From Pseudomonadota bacterium (GTDB taxonomy: Bacteria; Pseudomonadota; Gammaproteobacteria; Burkholderiales; Thiobacillaceae): a stretch of 17,563 nt of DNA. The translations under genes were made by a program, and so were the position numbers. Shown piece after piece: positions 7,576 to 15,079 of the stretch (the stretch's first letter is position 1; every line of letters begins with the position of its first letter). The notes beneath the pieces are model-generated. The model ran no database searches. It saw only the letters and a list, made by a program, of their open reading frames with translations, and was not told where the DNA came from. The stretch covers positions 1 through 17,563 of the forward strand of contig JAJZRT010000015.1 in the NCBI GenBank assembly GCA_021802595.1. The letters run 5' to 3'.

Positions 7576-9030
7576 ATGGCAAAAACTGAATGGCAAATAA
7601 AACATCTGTCAGTGGCAAGCTTACATCTAGACGCGAAGAATCCAAGGTTGGGAAGAAGTGCTTCTGGAAGCTCTCCCCGAGAACTGATTCAGCTACTCTT
7701 TGAGCACGATAAGGCCATTGAGGTCGCACAGAGCATTGCGGCGCGGGGTTATTTTCCGAATGAGCCACTTCTCGCTATACATGAGGATGGCCGCTACGTG
7801 GTTGTTGAAGGCAATCGACGCCTAGCTGCACTCAAGGCGTTGCGCGAGCCTGGGTTGCTTGAGGGCGCTTTGGAACGTCAGGTTGAACGTCTATCTAGGC
7901 GAATCATAGACGGTGAGGGAATCGCCAAGGTACCAGTCGTTGTAGCCCCGAGCCGAAGGGCAACTGACCGGCAAGTTGCGGGGCGTCATGTTGGGACGCC
8001 CGTCTTGGCTTGGCAGGCAGAGAATCGAGCGAGTTTTATTCTAGAGAAGCTTGATGAGGGCTATGACAATCAGGAGCTCTTCGATGAGCTTGGGTTTTCA
8101 GTTGCTGATGTGCAAGCCGCCAGGCAAACACGAGCCATCACCGACATGGCACGATCGCTCGATCTTCCAGAAGAGGTTATGGCGAAACTAGATAACCCTA
8201 GGACGAAGCTGTTCACAACCATTGAACGTGTATTTGACTCAACGGTTGGACGTGACTTCCTAAAGGTTGAGCCTGATCCTGATCACGGTCTTCGAGGCTC
8301 GACAACGAAGCAGGAATTTACCCGTGGCTTCACGAAGCTCGTATCAGATGTGGCGCTGGGGAAGCAGTCTTCTCGTACGCTCAATACCAATGACGACATT
8401 CGAAAGTATTTTGAATCTTGGCAAGCGAATGAACTTCCAGCAAGTAAGAAAGGATCGTTTGTTCCCGCAGACCTGATAACCGGAAAAGCTGGCTCATCTA
8501 AACCGGCTAAAACAGAGCATTCTGCTGTAGCTAAGAAACAGGTTCAGGTAAGTACCACTGTCTTGCCAAAGGACTTTAAAGTTCGATTTGGAAATGACCG
8601 ATTGCTCGATATTCGACGCGAGTTGACGAAGCTCAAGCGTGAAGACTTCCCGAATGCAGGTGCGGTACTACTTCGAGTCTTCTTCGAGCTTTCGGTGATG
8701 CACTACCTTGAGCGGTCAGGTGAATTGGCAAAGCTTGTGCAAAAACTTGGTGGCAAAGGTCAACTTCAATATGGCGCTCCTACTATGAAGCAGCTTGTCC
8801 CCGAGATCACTCGTATTGCCAAGGCCAATCTAGGTAAAGCGGAGGCTGCGAAGATTGAGAAGGCCATTCGGTATGATGCTGCTGCCCCATTTACCTTGAG
8901 TGACCTCCACGCTTTTGTTCACCAGCAGTCGGATTTGCCGGGAGCGAGAGATATTTGGCAGTTCTGGCTTCGCACAGAATCGCTATTCAGAATGATGCTC
9001 GAACAAGATATCTCGGTAGGTAAAGAATGA
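7576..9030 (+). CDS. ParB/sulfiredoxin-fold protein with an uncharacterised helical C-terminal half
   Basis: This is a 484-aa protein whose first 110 residues look like the ParB N-terminal/Srx fold. DAKNPRLG lies near residues 19-26 and VVVEGNRRLAALKAL at 75-89, the latter corresponding to the ParB nucleotide-binding box. Members of this superfamily bind or hydrolyse CTP or ATP, or cut DNA; which applies here is unknown. The middle (about 150-300) has NQELFDELGFSVADVQAAR, helix-turn-helix-like. The C-terminal region (about 345-480, with AGAVLLRVFFELSVMHYLE) is probably all-helical and I do not recognise it. It is not a chromosome-partitioning ParB, because no parA or parS is present. The ATG at 7576 has GGAGG (7567-7571) four bases upstream. 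The stop overlaps the start of the methyltransferase at 9027 by four bases, so the two work as a unit. GC content is visibly lower than in the operon before it, indicating separate acquisition. Confidence 0.75.
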   Translation: MAKTEWQIKHLSVASLHLDAKNPRLGRSASGSSPRELIQLLFEHDKAIEVAQSIAARGYFPNEPLLAIHEDGRYVVVEGNRRLAALKALREPGLLEGALERQVERLSRRIIDGEGIAKVPVVVAPSRRATDRQVAGRHVGTPVLAWQAENRASFILEKLDEGYDNQELFDELGFSVADVQAARQTRAITDMARSLDLPEEVMAKLDNPRTKLFTTIERVFDSTVGRDFLKVEPDPDHGLRGSTTKQEFTRGFTKLVSDVALGKQSSRTLNTNDDIRKYFESWQANELPASKKGSFVPADLITGKAGSSKPAKTEHSAVAKKQVQVSTTVLPKDFKVRFGNDRLLDIRRELTKLKREDFPNAGAVLLRVFFELSVMHYLERSGELAKLVQKLGGKGQLQYGAPTMKQLVPEITRIAKANLGKAEAAKIEKAIRYDAAAPFTLSDLHAFVHQQSDLPGARDIWQFWLRTESLFRMMLEQDISVGKE

Positions 9031-9884
9031 GAATCAGCAGCCCGCTCAGATACCCAGGCGGCAAGTCCGTCATGGCCGGATTGTTACAACAAATAAGAAA
9101 GTTAAATGGTTTGGGATCAAGAGAGATTGCCGAACCCTTCGCAGGCGGTAGTGGTGCCTCGCTAACGCTACTCTATCTTGAGGAGACTCAGAGGATTCAC
9201 CTGAATGATGCTGACCCGGCAATATTCGATTTTTGGTGGACGCTTACCAATCGTCCGAAACCCTTCATACATATGCTTGATGAGGTAAGGCTTGATATGG
9301 ATGAGTGGTATCAGCAGCGCGCTATTTATCGGGCATCGGCGCGTGTTTCTAGACTGCGTCGCGGATTCTCGGCTTTCTACCTGAACCGGTGCAACCGTTC
9401 CGGAATTATTATGAACGGTGGGCCGATTGGGGGCATTGAGCAAAAAGGTAAATGGAAGATTGACGCCAGGTTCAACAGAGCCAACTTAAAAGCCAGGTGC
9501 GAAAAGGTTGCAGAGTATGGAGATCGTATCTGCGTTTCTGGTTTGGATGGAATCAAGTTCATTGATGGACTTGATTCAGACTCAACCATGTTCTTCATTG
9601 ATCCACCATACTTTGTAAAAGGCAGCACGCTATACCTGAACCTCTTGACCGAGGACTACCATGCGGCACTGGCAACGCGACTCAAGTCGATGGCAAAGGC
9701 GGCGTGGGTCGTGACTTATGACGACTGCCCAGAAATTCGAAATCTGTATGAAGGTTGGGCGACAGTTCATCCATTTACTTTGCGATACGCAGCAGCCGAG
9801 CGGCGTAGTGGAAGGGAGATACTTATAACCCCTAAATGGATGACCCTTCCAGATGAGCAGGGTTCGGCAGCGATTTCTTGGTGA
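9027..9884 (+). CDS. D12-class (Dam-like) DNA adenine N6-methyltransferase
   Basis: This 285-aa enzyme has the alpha-class motif order: motif X PLRYPGGKS (residues 6-14), AdoMet-binding motif I EPFAGGSGAS (36-45) and catalytic DPPY (192-195). Between I and IV lies AFYLNRCNRSGI (about 115-126), typical of Dam/D12 enzymes. The length is normal for the family and all key residues are intact, so it should methylate adenine. It starts within the last codon of the ParB-like gene (ATGA overlap), implying translational coupling. No restriction nuclease lies directly beside it. It may be an orphan methylase, a self-marking component of a system with the ParB-like protein, or the rest of a degraded restriction system. 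GC content is low, as in its partner, and unlike the flanking genes. Confidence 0.9.
   Translation: MRISSPLRYPGGKSVMAGLLQQIRKLNGLGSREIAEPFAGGSGASLTLLYLEETQRIHLNDADPAIFDFWWTLTNRPKPFIHMLDEVRLDMDEWYQQRAIYRASARVSRLRRGFSAFYLNRCNRSGIIMNGGPIGGIEQKGKWKIDARFNRANLKARCEKVAEYGDRICVSGLDGIKFIDGLDSDSTMFFIDPPYFVKGSTLYLNLLTEDYHAALATRLKSMAKAAWVVTYDDCPEIRNLYEGWATVHPFTLRYAAAERRSGREILITPKWMTLPDEQGSAAISW
9550..9577. repeat. 9-bp inverted repeat inside the D12 methyltransferase gene
   Basis: GAATCAAGT (9550-9558) and ACTTGATTC (9569-9577) are perfect inverted copies with a 10-nt spacer, a few codons before the DPPY motif. This is weaker than the repeats in dinD and rhuM and could be chance. Confidence 0.4.
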
Positions 9885-9943
9885 TAGAGGTTATGCTGCT
9901 GAACAGTTCATTGGACTGAAAAATTCTTCCGAACGGTATCACA

Positions 9944-10063
9944 ATGGACTTCCGCATAGCCGACATCTTCACCGATAGCCTCATCATACTCACCGGCGAG
10001 GAGCAGAAAGCCGTCAAGACCACGGACAAGGTGAAGATATGGACGAACCGCAACAATTCCTGA
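9944..10063 (+). pseudogene. Broken copy of the start of the RelE-helicase gene
   Basis: The 39-codon frame starts MDFRIADIFTDSL and continues with LTGEEQKAVKTT before diverging and stopping at TGA 10061-10063. Its first 27 codons match the beginning of the gene at 11254 (MDFRIADTFTDSL, then LTGEEQKSVKTT), roughly 80 per cent identical at the DNA level by eye over 80 bp. Differences are largely synonymous, so this is a diverged relic of a once-coding RelE-like gene. It may come from a duplicate of the helicase gene or from a stand-alone toxin. It overlaps the rhuM start in another frame. Confidence 0.8.
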
Positions 10064-11025
10064 TCTACCAAAGCGAAGACGGCTCCACCCGCATCGACGT
10101 GATGCTGGAGGCGGAAACCCTATGGCTGAATCAGAAGCAGTTGACCGAGCTGTTCGGCAAGGCCAAGGGCACCATCAGTGAGCACATCAAGCACATCTTC
10201 GAGGATGGCGAACTGGATGAAAATTCAGTTGTTCGGTTTTTCCGAACAACTGCCGCAGACGGCAAGCAGTACGAGGTGGCGCACTACAATCTGGATATGG
10301 TGCTGGCCTTGGGCTTCCGGGTGCGCAGCCCGGTGGGTGTACGCTTCCGCCAGTGGGCCAACGACAAGCTGAAGGAATACATCGTCAAGGGTTTTGTGCT
10401 GGACGACACGCGCTTGAAGAATCCCGGCAAGGGGCGGGATTACTTCGACGAGCTGACCCGCCGCCTGCAAGACATCCGCACCAGTGAGCGGCGCTTTTAC
10501 CAGAAGATCACCGACATCTACGCGACCAGCGTGGATTACGATGCCAGCCATGCGCTCACCCAAACGTTCTTTGCCACGGTGCAGAACAAGGTGCATTTCG
10601 CCATCCACGGACAGACTGCCGCCGAGCTGATCGCCACCCGAGCCGATAGCTGCCAGCCGAACATGGGGCTGACGACTTGGGAGGGGGCACGTATCCGCAA
10701 GGCCGATGTGAGCGTCGCCAAAAATTACCTGAACGAGGAAGAGCTGCGCGCCCTCAATAATCTGGCCGAACAGTATCTGATTTTTGCCGAAGGCCAGGCA
10801 GCGCGGCGTATTGCCATGTCCATGCAGGACTGGATCAGTAAACTGGAAGGATTTTTGACACTGAATGACCGCGAGATTTTGCAAGGCGCAGGCAAGGTGT
10901 CGGCTGAACTGGCCAAAGCCCACGCCGAACAGGAGTTCGACAAGTTTCGGGTGCTGGATGACCAGCGCTTCGAGTCTGACTTTGACCGCATGGTGAAGCA
11001 GTTGCCGGAAAAGAAACCGCAGTGA
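10039..11025 (+). CDS. rhuM: RhuM family protein
   Basis: This 328-aa protein matches the RhuM family along its whole length. The start contains LWLNQKQLTELFGKAKGTISEHIKHIF (about residues 30-56), a predicted DNA-binding segment. It is followed by NSVVRFFRTTAADGKQYEVAHYNLDMVLALGFRVRS, the family core, and a helical C-terminal part. RhuM was named from a Salmonella pathogenicity island and is common on islands and near restriction or toxin genes, but its biochemical activity is not established. The ATG at 10039 follows AAGGTG (10028-10033), a usable Shine-Dalgarno. The gene sits between a broken copy (9944) and the intact copy (11254) of the same 80-bp sequence, suggesting it arrived through or caused a rearrangement. 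Stop codon TGA is at 11023-11025, with no hairpin-plus-T-run terminator after it. Confidence 0.9.
   Translation: MDEPQQFLIYQSEDGSTRIDVMLEAETLWLNQKQLTELFGKAKGTISEHIKHIFEDGELDENSVVRFFRTTAADGKQYEVAHYNLDMVLALGFRVRSPVGVRFRQWANDKLKEYIVKGFVLDDTRLKNPGKGRDYFDELTRRLQDIRTSERRFYQKITDIYATSVDYDASHALTQTFFATVQNKVHFAIHGQTAAELIATRADSCQPNMGLTTWEGARIRKADVSVAKNYLNEEELRALNNLAEQYLIFAEGQAARRIAMSMQDWISKLEGFLTLNDREILQGAGKVSAELAKAHAEQEFDKFRVLDDQRFESDFDRMVKQLPEKKPQ
10226..10252. repeat. Perfect 11-bp inverted repeat inside rhuM
   Basis: CAGTTGTTCGG (10226-10236) and CCGAACAACTG (10242-10252) are perfect inverted copies around a TTTTT loop. They cover codons 63-72 and encode SVVRFFRTTA, the most typical RhuM family segment. 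The position within the gene nearly equals that of the 12-bp repeat in dinD (codons 64-73). Confidence 0.8.
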
Positions 11026-11125
11026 TGGTTTTCCTATCCTGGCCGTTTCAGGTCCATACATAGCGATGCATGGCGCCAGTGATACGTGCTGATTTCATGA
11101 AAATTATTCATATATAACAAAATGT

Positions 11126-11154
11126 TGCATTAAAGCATAATCTAATGTAAAAAC
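11126..11154 (+). promoter_or_regulatory. Possible sigma-70 promoter in AT-rich gap before the helicase gene
   Basis: The 228-bp gap between rhuM and the helicase gene holds an AT-rich stretch (about 11095-11170). Within it TTGCAT (11126-11131) and TAAAAA (11149-11154) are 17 bp apart, each a partial match to the -35 and -10 consensus. It lies about 100 bp before the start codon. This is the most promoter-like DNA in the accessory region, but the match is modest. Confidence 0.3.
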
Positions 11155-11253
11155 TTTTACCTTAATTTATTGCTGGTTCTTTTTGCAGATATCAGGTCGC
11201 AGGCGAATCGGCAAAACAGCCCTGATCCAGGGTTTGTAAGCCAGGAAAAGAAC

Positions 11254-13326
11254 ATGGACTTTCGCATTGCCGACACCTTTACCGACAGCCTTGCCAGACT
11301 CACTGGTGAAGAACAGAAGTCGGTTAAAACCACGGCATTCGACCTGCAACTGAATCCGGCTAATCCGGGGATGAGCTTCCATAGGCTGAACCAGGCCAGG
11401 GACAAGAATTTCTGGTCGGTGCGGGTCAGTTCTGATTTGCGTTTGATCGTACACAAAACGTCTGCCAGCCTGCTGCTGTGCTATGTGGATCACCACGACA
11501 GGGCCTACGAATGGGCAGAGCGGCGCAAACTGGAAACGCACCCGATGACCGGGGCGGCACAACTGGTCGAAATTCGGGAAACGGTCCAGGAAATCACAAT
11601 TCCCAGGTATGTCGAGGTGGAGCGGGTGGCCGCAGCAAAGCCCCCTCTATTCGATCATATCGCCGACGAAACCCTGCTGGGCTACGGCGTGCCGGTGGAG
11701 TGGCTGGCCGATGTGCGGCAGGCCGACGAAGACAGCCTGCTGGAGTTGGCCGACCATTTGCCAGGGGAGGCTGCCGAGGCCTTGCTGGAGCTGGCCACCG
11801 GTGGCACGCCGCAGGTGAGCCAACAAGCATTGGCAGGGACGGACCCCTACAGCCATCCGGATGCCCTGCGCCGCTTCCGGGTGATGAATGATGTCGAGGA
11901 ACTGGAACGGGCGCTGGCGTTTCCATGGGAAAAGTGGACGACCTTTCTCCACCCGGCACAGCGGCAGTGGGTGGAGCGCGACTACAGCGGCCCGGCGCGC
12001 GTCTCAGGCTCGGCCGGTACGGGCAAGACTATCGTGGCGTTGCATCGGGCGGTGTTTCTGGCCCGCAGCCAACCCGAATCCCGGTTGTTGCTAGCCACGT
12101 TCTCCGACACCCTGGCGAATGCGCTGCGCACCAAACTCCGCCGCCTGATCAGCAACGAGCCACGCTTGGCGGAACGGCTGGAAGTACACGCCATGAATGC
12201 GATCGGCGAACGGCTTTACGAACAGCAGTTTGGCCGGCCCCGGATTGCCTCGCGGGAACAAGTCAAACGGTGGCTGGAAGAAGCAGCCACGCAAGCCCCC
12301 GGGCTGAAGTTCAGCCGGAGTTTCTTGCTGTCAGAGTGGGAAGACCTGGTAGACGCCTGGCAGTTGGATAGCTGGGAGGCCTATCACGACGTAAAGCGTC
12401 TGGGCCGGAAAACCCGCTTGCCGGAGGCGCAACGCGCCGCGCTATGGTCGGTCTTCGATGCTGTCCGTGGCCGTCTCAAGGATGAGGGGGTGATCACCTA
12501 TCCTGGCCTGTTCAACCGGCTGGCCAAGGAATTGGCCGGCCGCAAGCACCCACCTTTCGATCATGTGGTGATCGATGAGGCCCAGGACATCAGTATCGCC
12601 CAGTTGCGATTCCTCGCAGCGGTGGGCAGGGATCGACCCAATGCCCTATTTTTTGCTGGCGATCTCGGACAACGTATTTTCCAGCAGCCGTTCTCGTGGA
12701 AGTCTCTGGGGGTGGATATACGCGGACGCTCGCGCACCCTGCACATCAATTATCGCACCTCACACCAGATCAGGATGCAGGCGGACCGGTTGCTCGGGCC
12801 GGAGGTGTCAGATGTGGACGGCAACGTGGAAACACGGCGCGGCACCGTTTCCGTATTCAACGGCCCGGCTCCATCCATCCTGACATTTGACACTGAGGAC
12901 GAGGAAGCCAGCGCAGTGGCTGCGTGGCTTGCGGAACGCTGGAAAGAGGGCTTGGCTCCCCATGAAATCGGCGTTTTCGTCCGCTCCGATGTAGAACTGG
13001 ATCGCGCCCGCGCAGCCGTGACCAAGGCCGGGCTGCCGTACAAAGTACTCGACGAACATGTGGAAACTATCAACGGCAAGACTGCAATCAGCACTATGCA
13101 CCTGGCCAAAGGACTGGAGTTCCGGGCCGTGGCGGTGATGGGCTGTGACGATGAAATCGTTCCCCTTCAGGCGCGCATTGAGACTGTGGCCGACAACGCC
13201 GACTTGGAAGAGGTTTACAACACGGAGCGTTACCTGCTTTATGTGGCCTGTACCCGTGCCCGAGATTACCTGCTGGTTACCAGTGTGGAGCCGGCATCCG
13301 AGTTTCTGGATGATCTGCGGATATAG
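11254..13326 (+). CDS. RelE/ParE-like domain fused to a UvrD-like superfamily 1 helicase
   Basis: This is a 690-aa fusion. Residues about 1-100 (FTDSLARLTGEEQKSV, then KNFWSVRVSSDLRLIVHK) have the RelE/ParE toxin fold pattern, the family of ribosome-dependent mRNA interferases and gyrase inhibitors. After a linker comes a complete SF1 helicase: Walker A GSAGTGKT (252-259), VIDEAQD (439-445), GDLGQRIF (469-476), NYRTS (499-503), TMHLAKGLEF (614-623) and LLYVACTRAR (661-670). All helicase motifs are intact, so ATP-driven DNA or RNA translocation is expected. Whether the toxin-like part is active is unknown. I chose ATG 11254 because AGGA (11243-11246) lies seven bases upstream and the broken copy at 9944 begins at the same residue; an in-frame TTG at 11170 adds 28 unconserved-looking residues. 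No antitoxin gene is adjacent. Several defence systems use UvrD-like helicases, but I cannot assign this one to a named system. Confidence 0.85.
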   Translation: MDFRIADTFTDSLARLTGEEQKSVKTTAFDLQLNPANPGMSFHRLNQARDKNFWSVRVSSDLRLIVHKTSASLLLCYVDHHDRAYEWAERRKLETHPMTGAAQLVEIRETVQEITIPRYVEVERVAAAKPPLFDHIADETLLGYGVPVEWLADVRQADEDSLLELADHLPGEAAEALLELATGGTPQVSQQALAGTDPYSHPDALRRFRVMNDVEELERALAFPWEKWTTFLHPAQRQWVERDYSGPARVSGSAGTGKTIVALHRAVFLARSQPESRLLLATFSDTLANALRTKLRRLISNEPRLAERLEVHAMNAIGERLYEQQFGRPRIASREQVKRWLEEAATQAPGLKFSRSFLLSEWEDLVDAWQLDSWEAYHDVKRLGRKTRLPEAQRAALWSVFDAVRGRLKDEGVITYPGLFNRLAKELAGRKHPPFDHVVIDEAQDISIAQLRFLAAVGRDRPNALFFAGDLGQRIFQQPFSWKSLGVDIRGRSRTLHINYRTSHQIRMQADRLLGPEVSDVDGNVETRRGTVSVFNGPAPSILTFDTEDEEASAVAAWLAERWKEGLAPHEIGVFVRSDVELDRARAAVTKAGLPYKVLDEHVETINGKTAISTMHLAKGLEFRAVAVMGCDDEIVPLQARIETVADNADLEEVYNTERYLLYVACTRARDYLLVTSVEPASEFLDDLRI

Positions 13327-13404
13327 GACAGATGGGCAATACAACTGACCCGAATATCAGCTTCTGGCACAGAGTGGACACTCCCGGCAGTTGCCTGCCA
13401 GTCG

Positions 13405-13641
13405 GTGCCAACCTACAGCGTGACGAAAATTGTGAGGATGGTGAAGAGCCTGACGGCGCGAGAGATTTTCAGGCGTTGTCCGCAAGTCAAGAAACAGTTG
13501 TGGGGCGGCGAATTCTGGACGGACGGTTTTTTCGCAAGCACAATTGGCAAGCATGGCGATGAAGAAATGATAGGCAAGTACGTCAAGAATCAAGGAAATG
13601 AATATCACAAGCTACACTCGAACCATCAGCTCGCGCTGTTT
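13405..13641 (+). pseudogene. tnpA: 5'-truncated IS200/IS605-type transposase (TnpA, Y1 family)
   Basis: From position 13405 the frame reads PTYSVTKIVRMVKSLTAREIF, then KKQLWGGEFWTDGFFASTIG and YVKNQGNEYHKLHSNHQLALF, which is the C-terminal half of an IS200-type TnpA. The fold's catalytic tyrosine region is present, but the N-terminal half with the HUH metal-binding motif is missing, and no matching sequence precedes it in any frame. Family members usually end at LALF. Here the next codon is TGG and the frame stays open to 13812, which suggests a TGA stop mutated by one base. The fragment is inactive and marks a rearranged edge of the accessory region. Confidence 0.85.
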
Positions 13642-13647
13642 TGGGAT

Positions 13648-13670
13648 AGCCCGCGGCTTGCCGCTGGGTT
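13648..13670. mobile_element. IS200/IS605-type right-end hairpin
   Basis: AGCCCGCGG and CCGCTGGGTT pair around CTTG with one bulged base, a few bases after the end of the tnpA fragment, followed by GTTCATTTTC. Subterminal hairpins of this kind are what Y1 transposases recognise at the right end of IS200/IS605 elements. The element end is probably within 13671-13680. No left end was seen. Confidence 0.6.
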
Positions 13671-13680
13671 GTTCATTTTC

Positions 13681-13816
13681 AGGCACTGCCTGGTCCGTGG
13701 CTGCGTAGACGGATGGGGTCATGTGGACGTGGGCAAAGGCAAACGAAGGGGGCACCCGTTAGCCGGACTGCACCAAATGGGTGACCCTCACTGCATTACC
13801 GATTTGCATTGAGCCC
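13681..13816. other. Intergenic segment without recognised features
   Basis: This stretch separates the transposase fragment from the phosphoesterase gene. I see no gene, no clear promoter and no terminator in it. An open frame continuing from the transposase fragment runs through to 13812 but its product resembles nothing I recognise. Confidence 0.5.
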
Positions 13817-15079
13817 ATGACGCGATTCCTCCACGCCTCCGACCTGCACCTCGACAGTCCCTTGCGCGGCCTCGACCGCTACGACGGCGCCCCGGTCGAA
13901 CGGCTGCGCACCGCGACCCGCGCCGCCCTGGAACGGCTGGTCGACAAGGCGCTCGCCGAGCGCGTCGACTTCGTCCTCCTTGTCGGCGACATCTACGACC
14001 GCGACTGGCAGGACTTCCACACCGGCCTGTTCTTCCGCGAGCAGATGGTGCGCCTGGGCCGGGAAGATATCCCTGTCTTCATCGTCCAGGGCAACCACGA
14101 CGCCCAGGGCGTGATCACCCGCCAGTTGCCCCTGCCGCCGAACGTCACCGTGTTTTCCAGCCGTACCGCACAGACCTTCCGCATCGACGGCCTGTCTGTC
14201 GCCATCCACGGGCGCAGCTTTCCGGCGCGGGCGGTGGACGAAGACCTCGTTCCTTCATACCCGGAGCCGGTCCCGGGCTGCTTCAACATCGGGATGCTGC
14301 ATACCAGCCTGACGGGGCGGCCCGGGCACGATACCTACGCGCCGACCGATCTCGCCGCCCTGGTGGCCAAGGGCTACGACTACTGGGCGCTGGGCCATGT
14401 CCATGCCCGCGAGGTGGTTTCGGAACAGCCGCGCATCGTCTTTCCCGGCAACCTCCAGGGACGGCATGCAAACGAAACCGGGGCCAAGGGCTGCGAGCTG
14501 GTGAAGGTGGATGCGGGGCGGGTCGAGGCCGAATTCATCGCCCTGGATATGGTGCGCTGGAGCCAGGTGCCGGTGCCTTTGGACGGCATCGATCGGCTGG
14601 AGGCGCTGGCCGAGGCCTTCCGCAAGGCGCTGGAGCCGGTGCTCCTGGGCGCAACGGACAGGCTGCACGCGGTTCGCGTCACGCTGACCGGTTCCACCGG
14701 GCTGCAACAGATCGAGGCGAACCAGCCGGGTACGCTGACCGCCGCGGTGCAGGCGGCGGCGCAGGATATCACTGAGGCGGAGGTCTGGATCGAGCAGGTG
14801 CGGCTTGCACTCTCGACCCCGCTGGACCGGGCCCGGGCCGCGCAGCGTCAGGACGCGGTGGGGGAACTGCTGCGCCTGGTCGACGCCATCGCCGGGGATG
14901 ATGCCGAACTGGGGGCCTGGGCGCAAAAAGAACTCGGCGATCTTGTGGGTGCGATGCCGCCGGAGGTGGCCGCCGGCGACGTGCCGAGGCTGGACCATCC
15001 CGCCGACCTGCGGGCCCTGCTGCTGGACGCGGAAGCCACGGTGCTCGCCCGCCTGGCGGCGGCCGGGGAAGGGGCATGA
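13817..15079 (+). CDS. YhaO/SbcD-like metallophosphoesterase (DNA repair exonuclease subunit)
   Basis: This 420-aa protein carries the calcineurin-like (Mre11/SbcD) metal-binding motifs: SDLH with D9 and H11, VGDIYD with D58, GNHD (92-95), a histidine in LHTS (H162) and GHVH (193-196). It should be the nuclease subunit of a complex with the SMC-like ATPase that follows, acting on DNA ends or hairpins in the cytoplasm. The C-terminal part (about 270-420) is helical and is expected to bind the ATPase coiled coil. The ATG at 13817 gives the canonical MTRFLHASDLHLDSPL start; its Shine-Dalgarno is weak. It overlaps the next gene by four bases. The length and layout fit the YhaO branch better than classical SbcD. 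Very high GC and strongly GC-biased codons, unlike the genes before the IS fragment, suggest resident chromosome. Confidence 0.88.
   Translation: MTRFLHASDLHLDSPLRGLDRYDGAPVERLRTATRAALERLVDKALAERVDFVLLVGDIYDRDWQDFHTGLFFREQMVRLGREDIPVFIVQGNHDAQGVITRQLPLPPNVTVFSSRTAQTFRIDGLSVAIHGRSFPARAVDEDLVPSYPEPVPGCFNIGMLHTSLTGRPGHDTYAPTDLAALVAKGYDYWALGHVHAREVVSEQPRIVFPGNLQGRHANETGAKGCELVKVDAGRVEAEFIALDMVRWSQVPVPLDGIDRLEALAEAFRKALEPVLLGATDRLHAVRVTLTGSTGLQQIEANQPGTLTAAVQAAAQDITEAEVWIEQVRLALSTPLDRARAAQRQDAVGELLRLVDAIAGDDAELGAWAQKELGDLVGAMPPEVAAGDVPRLDHPADLRALLLDAEATVLARLAAAGEGA

Noticed and set aside
11026..11100. Terminator after rhuM
   Set aside because: Only short palindromes such as ATGCAT and TGGCGCCA occur, with no stem followed by a T-run.
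11170..11253. TTG-started extension of the helicase gene
   Set aside because: No ribosome binding site, and the broken copy at 9944 starts at the residue encoded at 11254.
13781..13816. Upstream extension of the phosphoesterase gene
   Set aside because: The extra 12 residues do not fit the family; MTRFLHASDLHL at 13817 is the canonical start.
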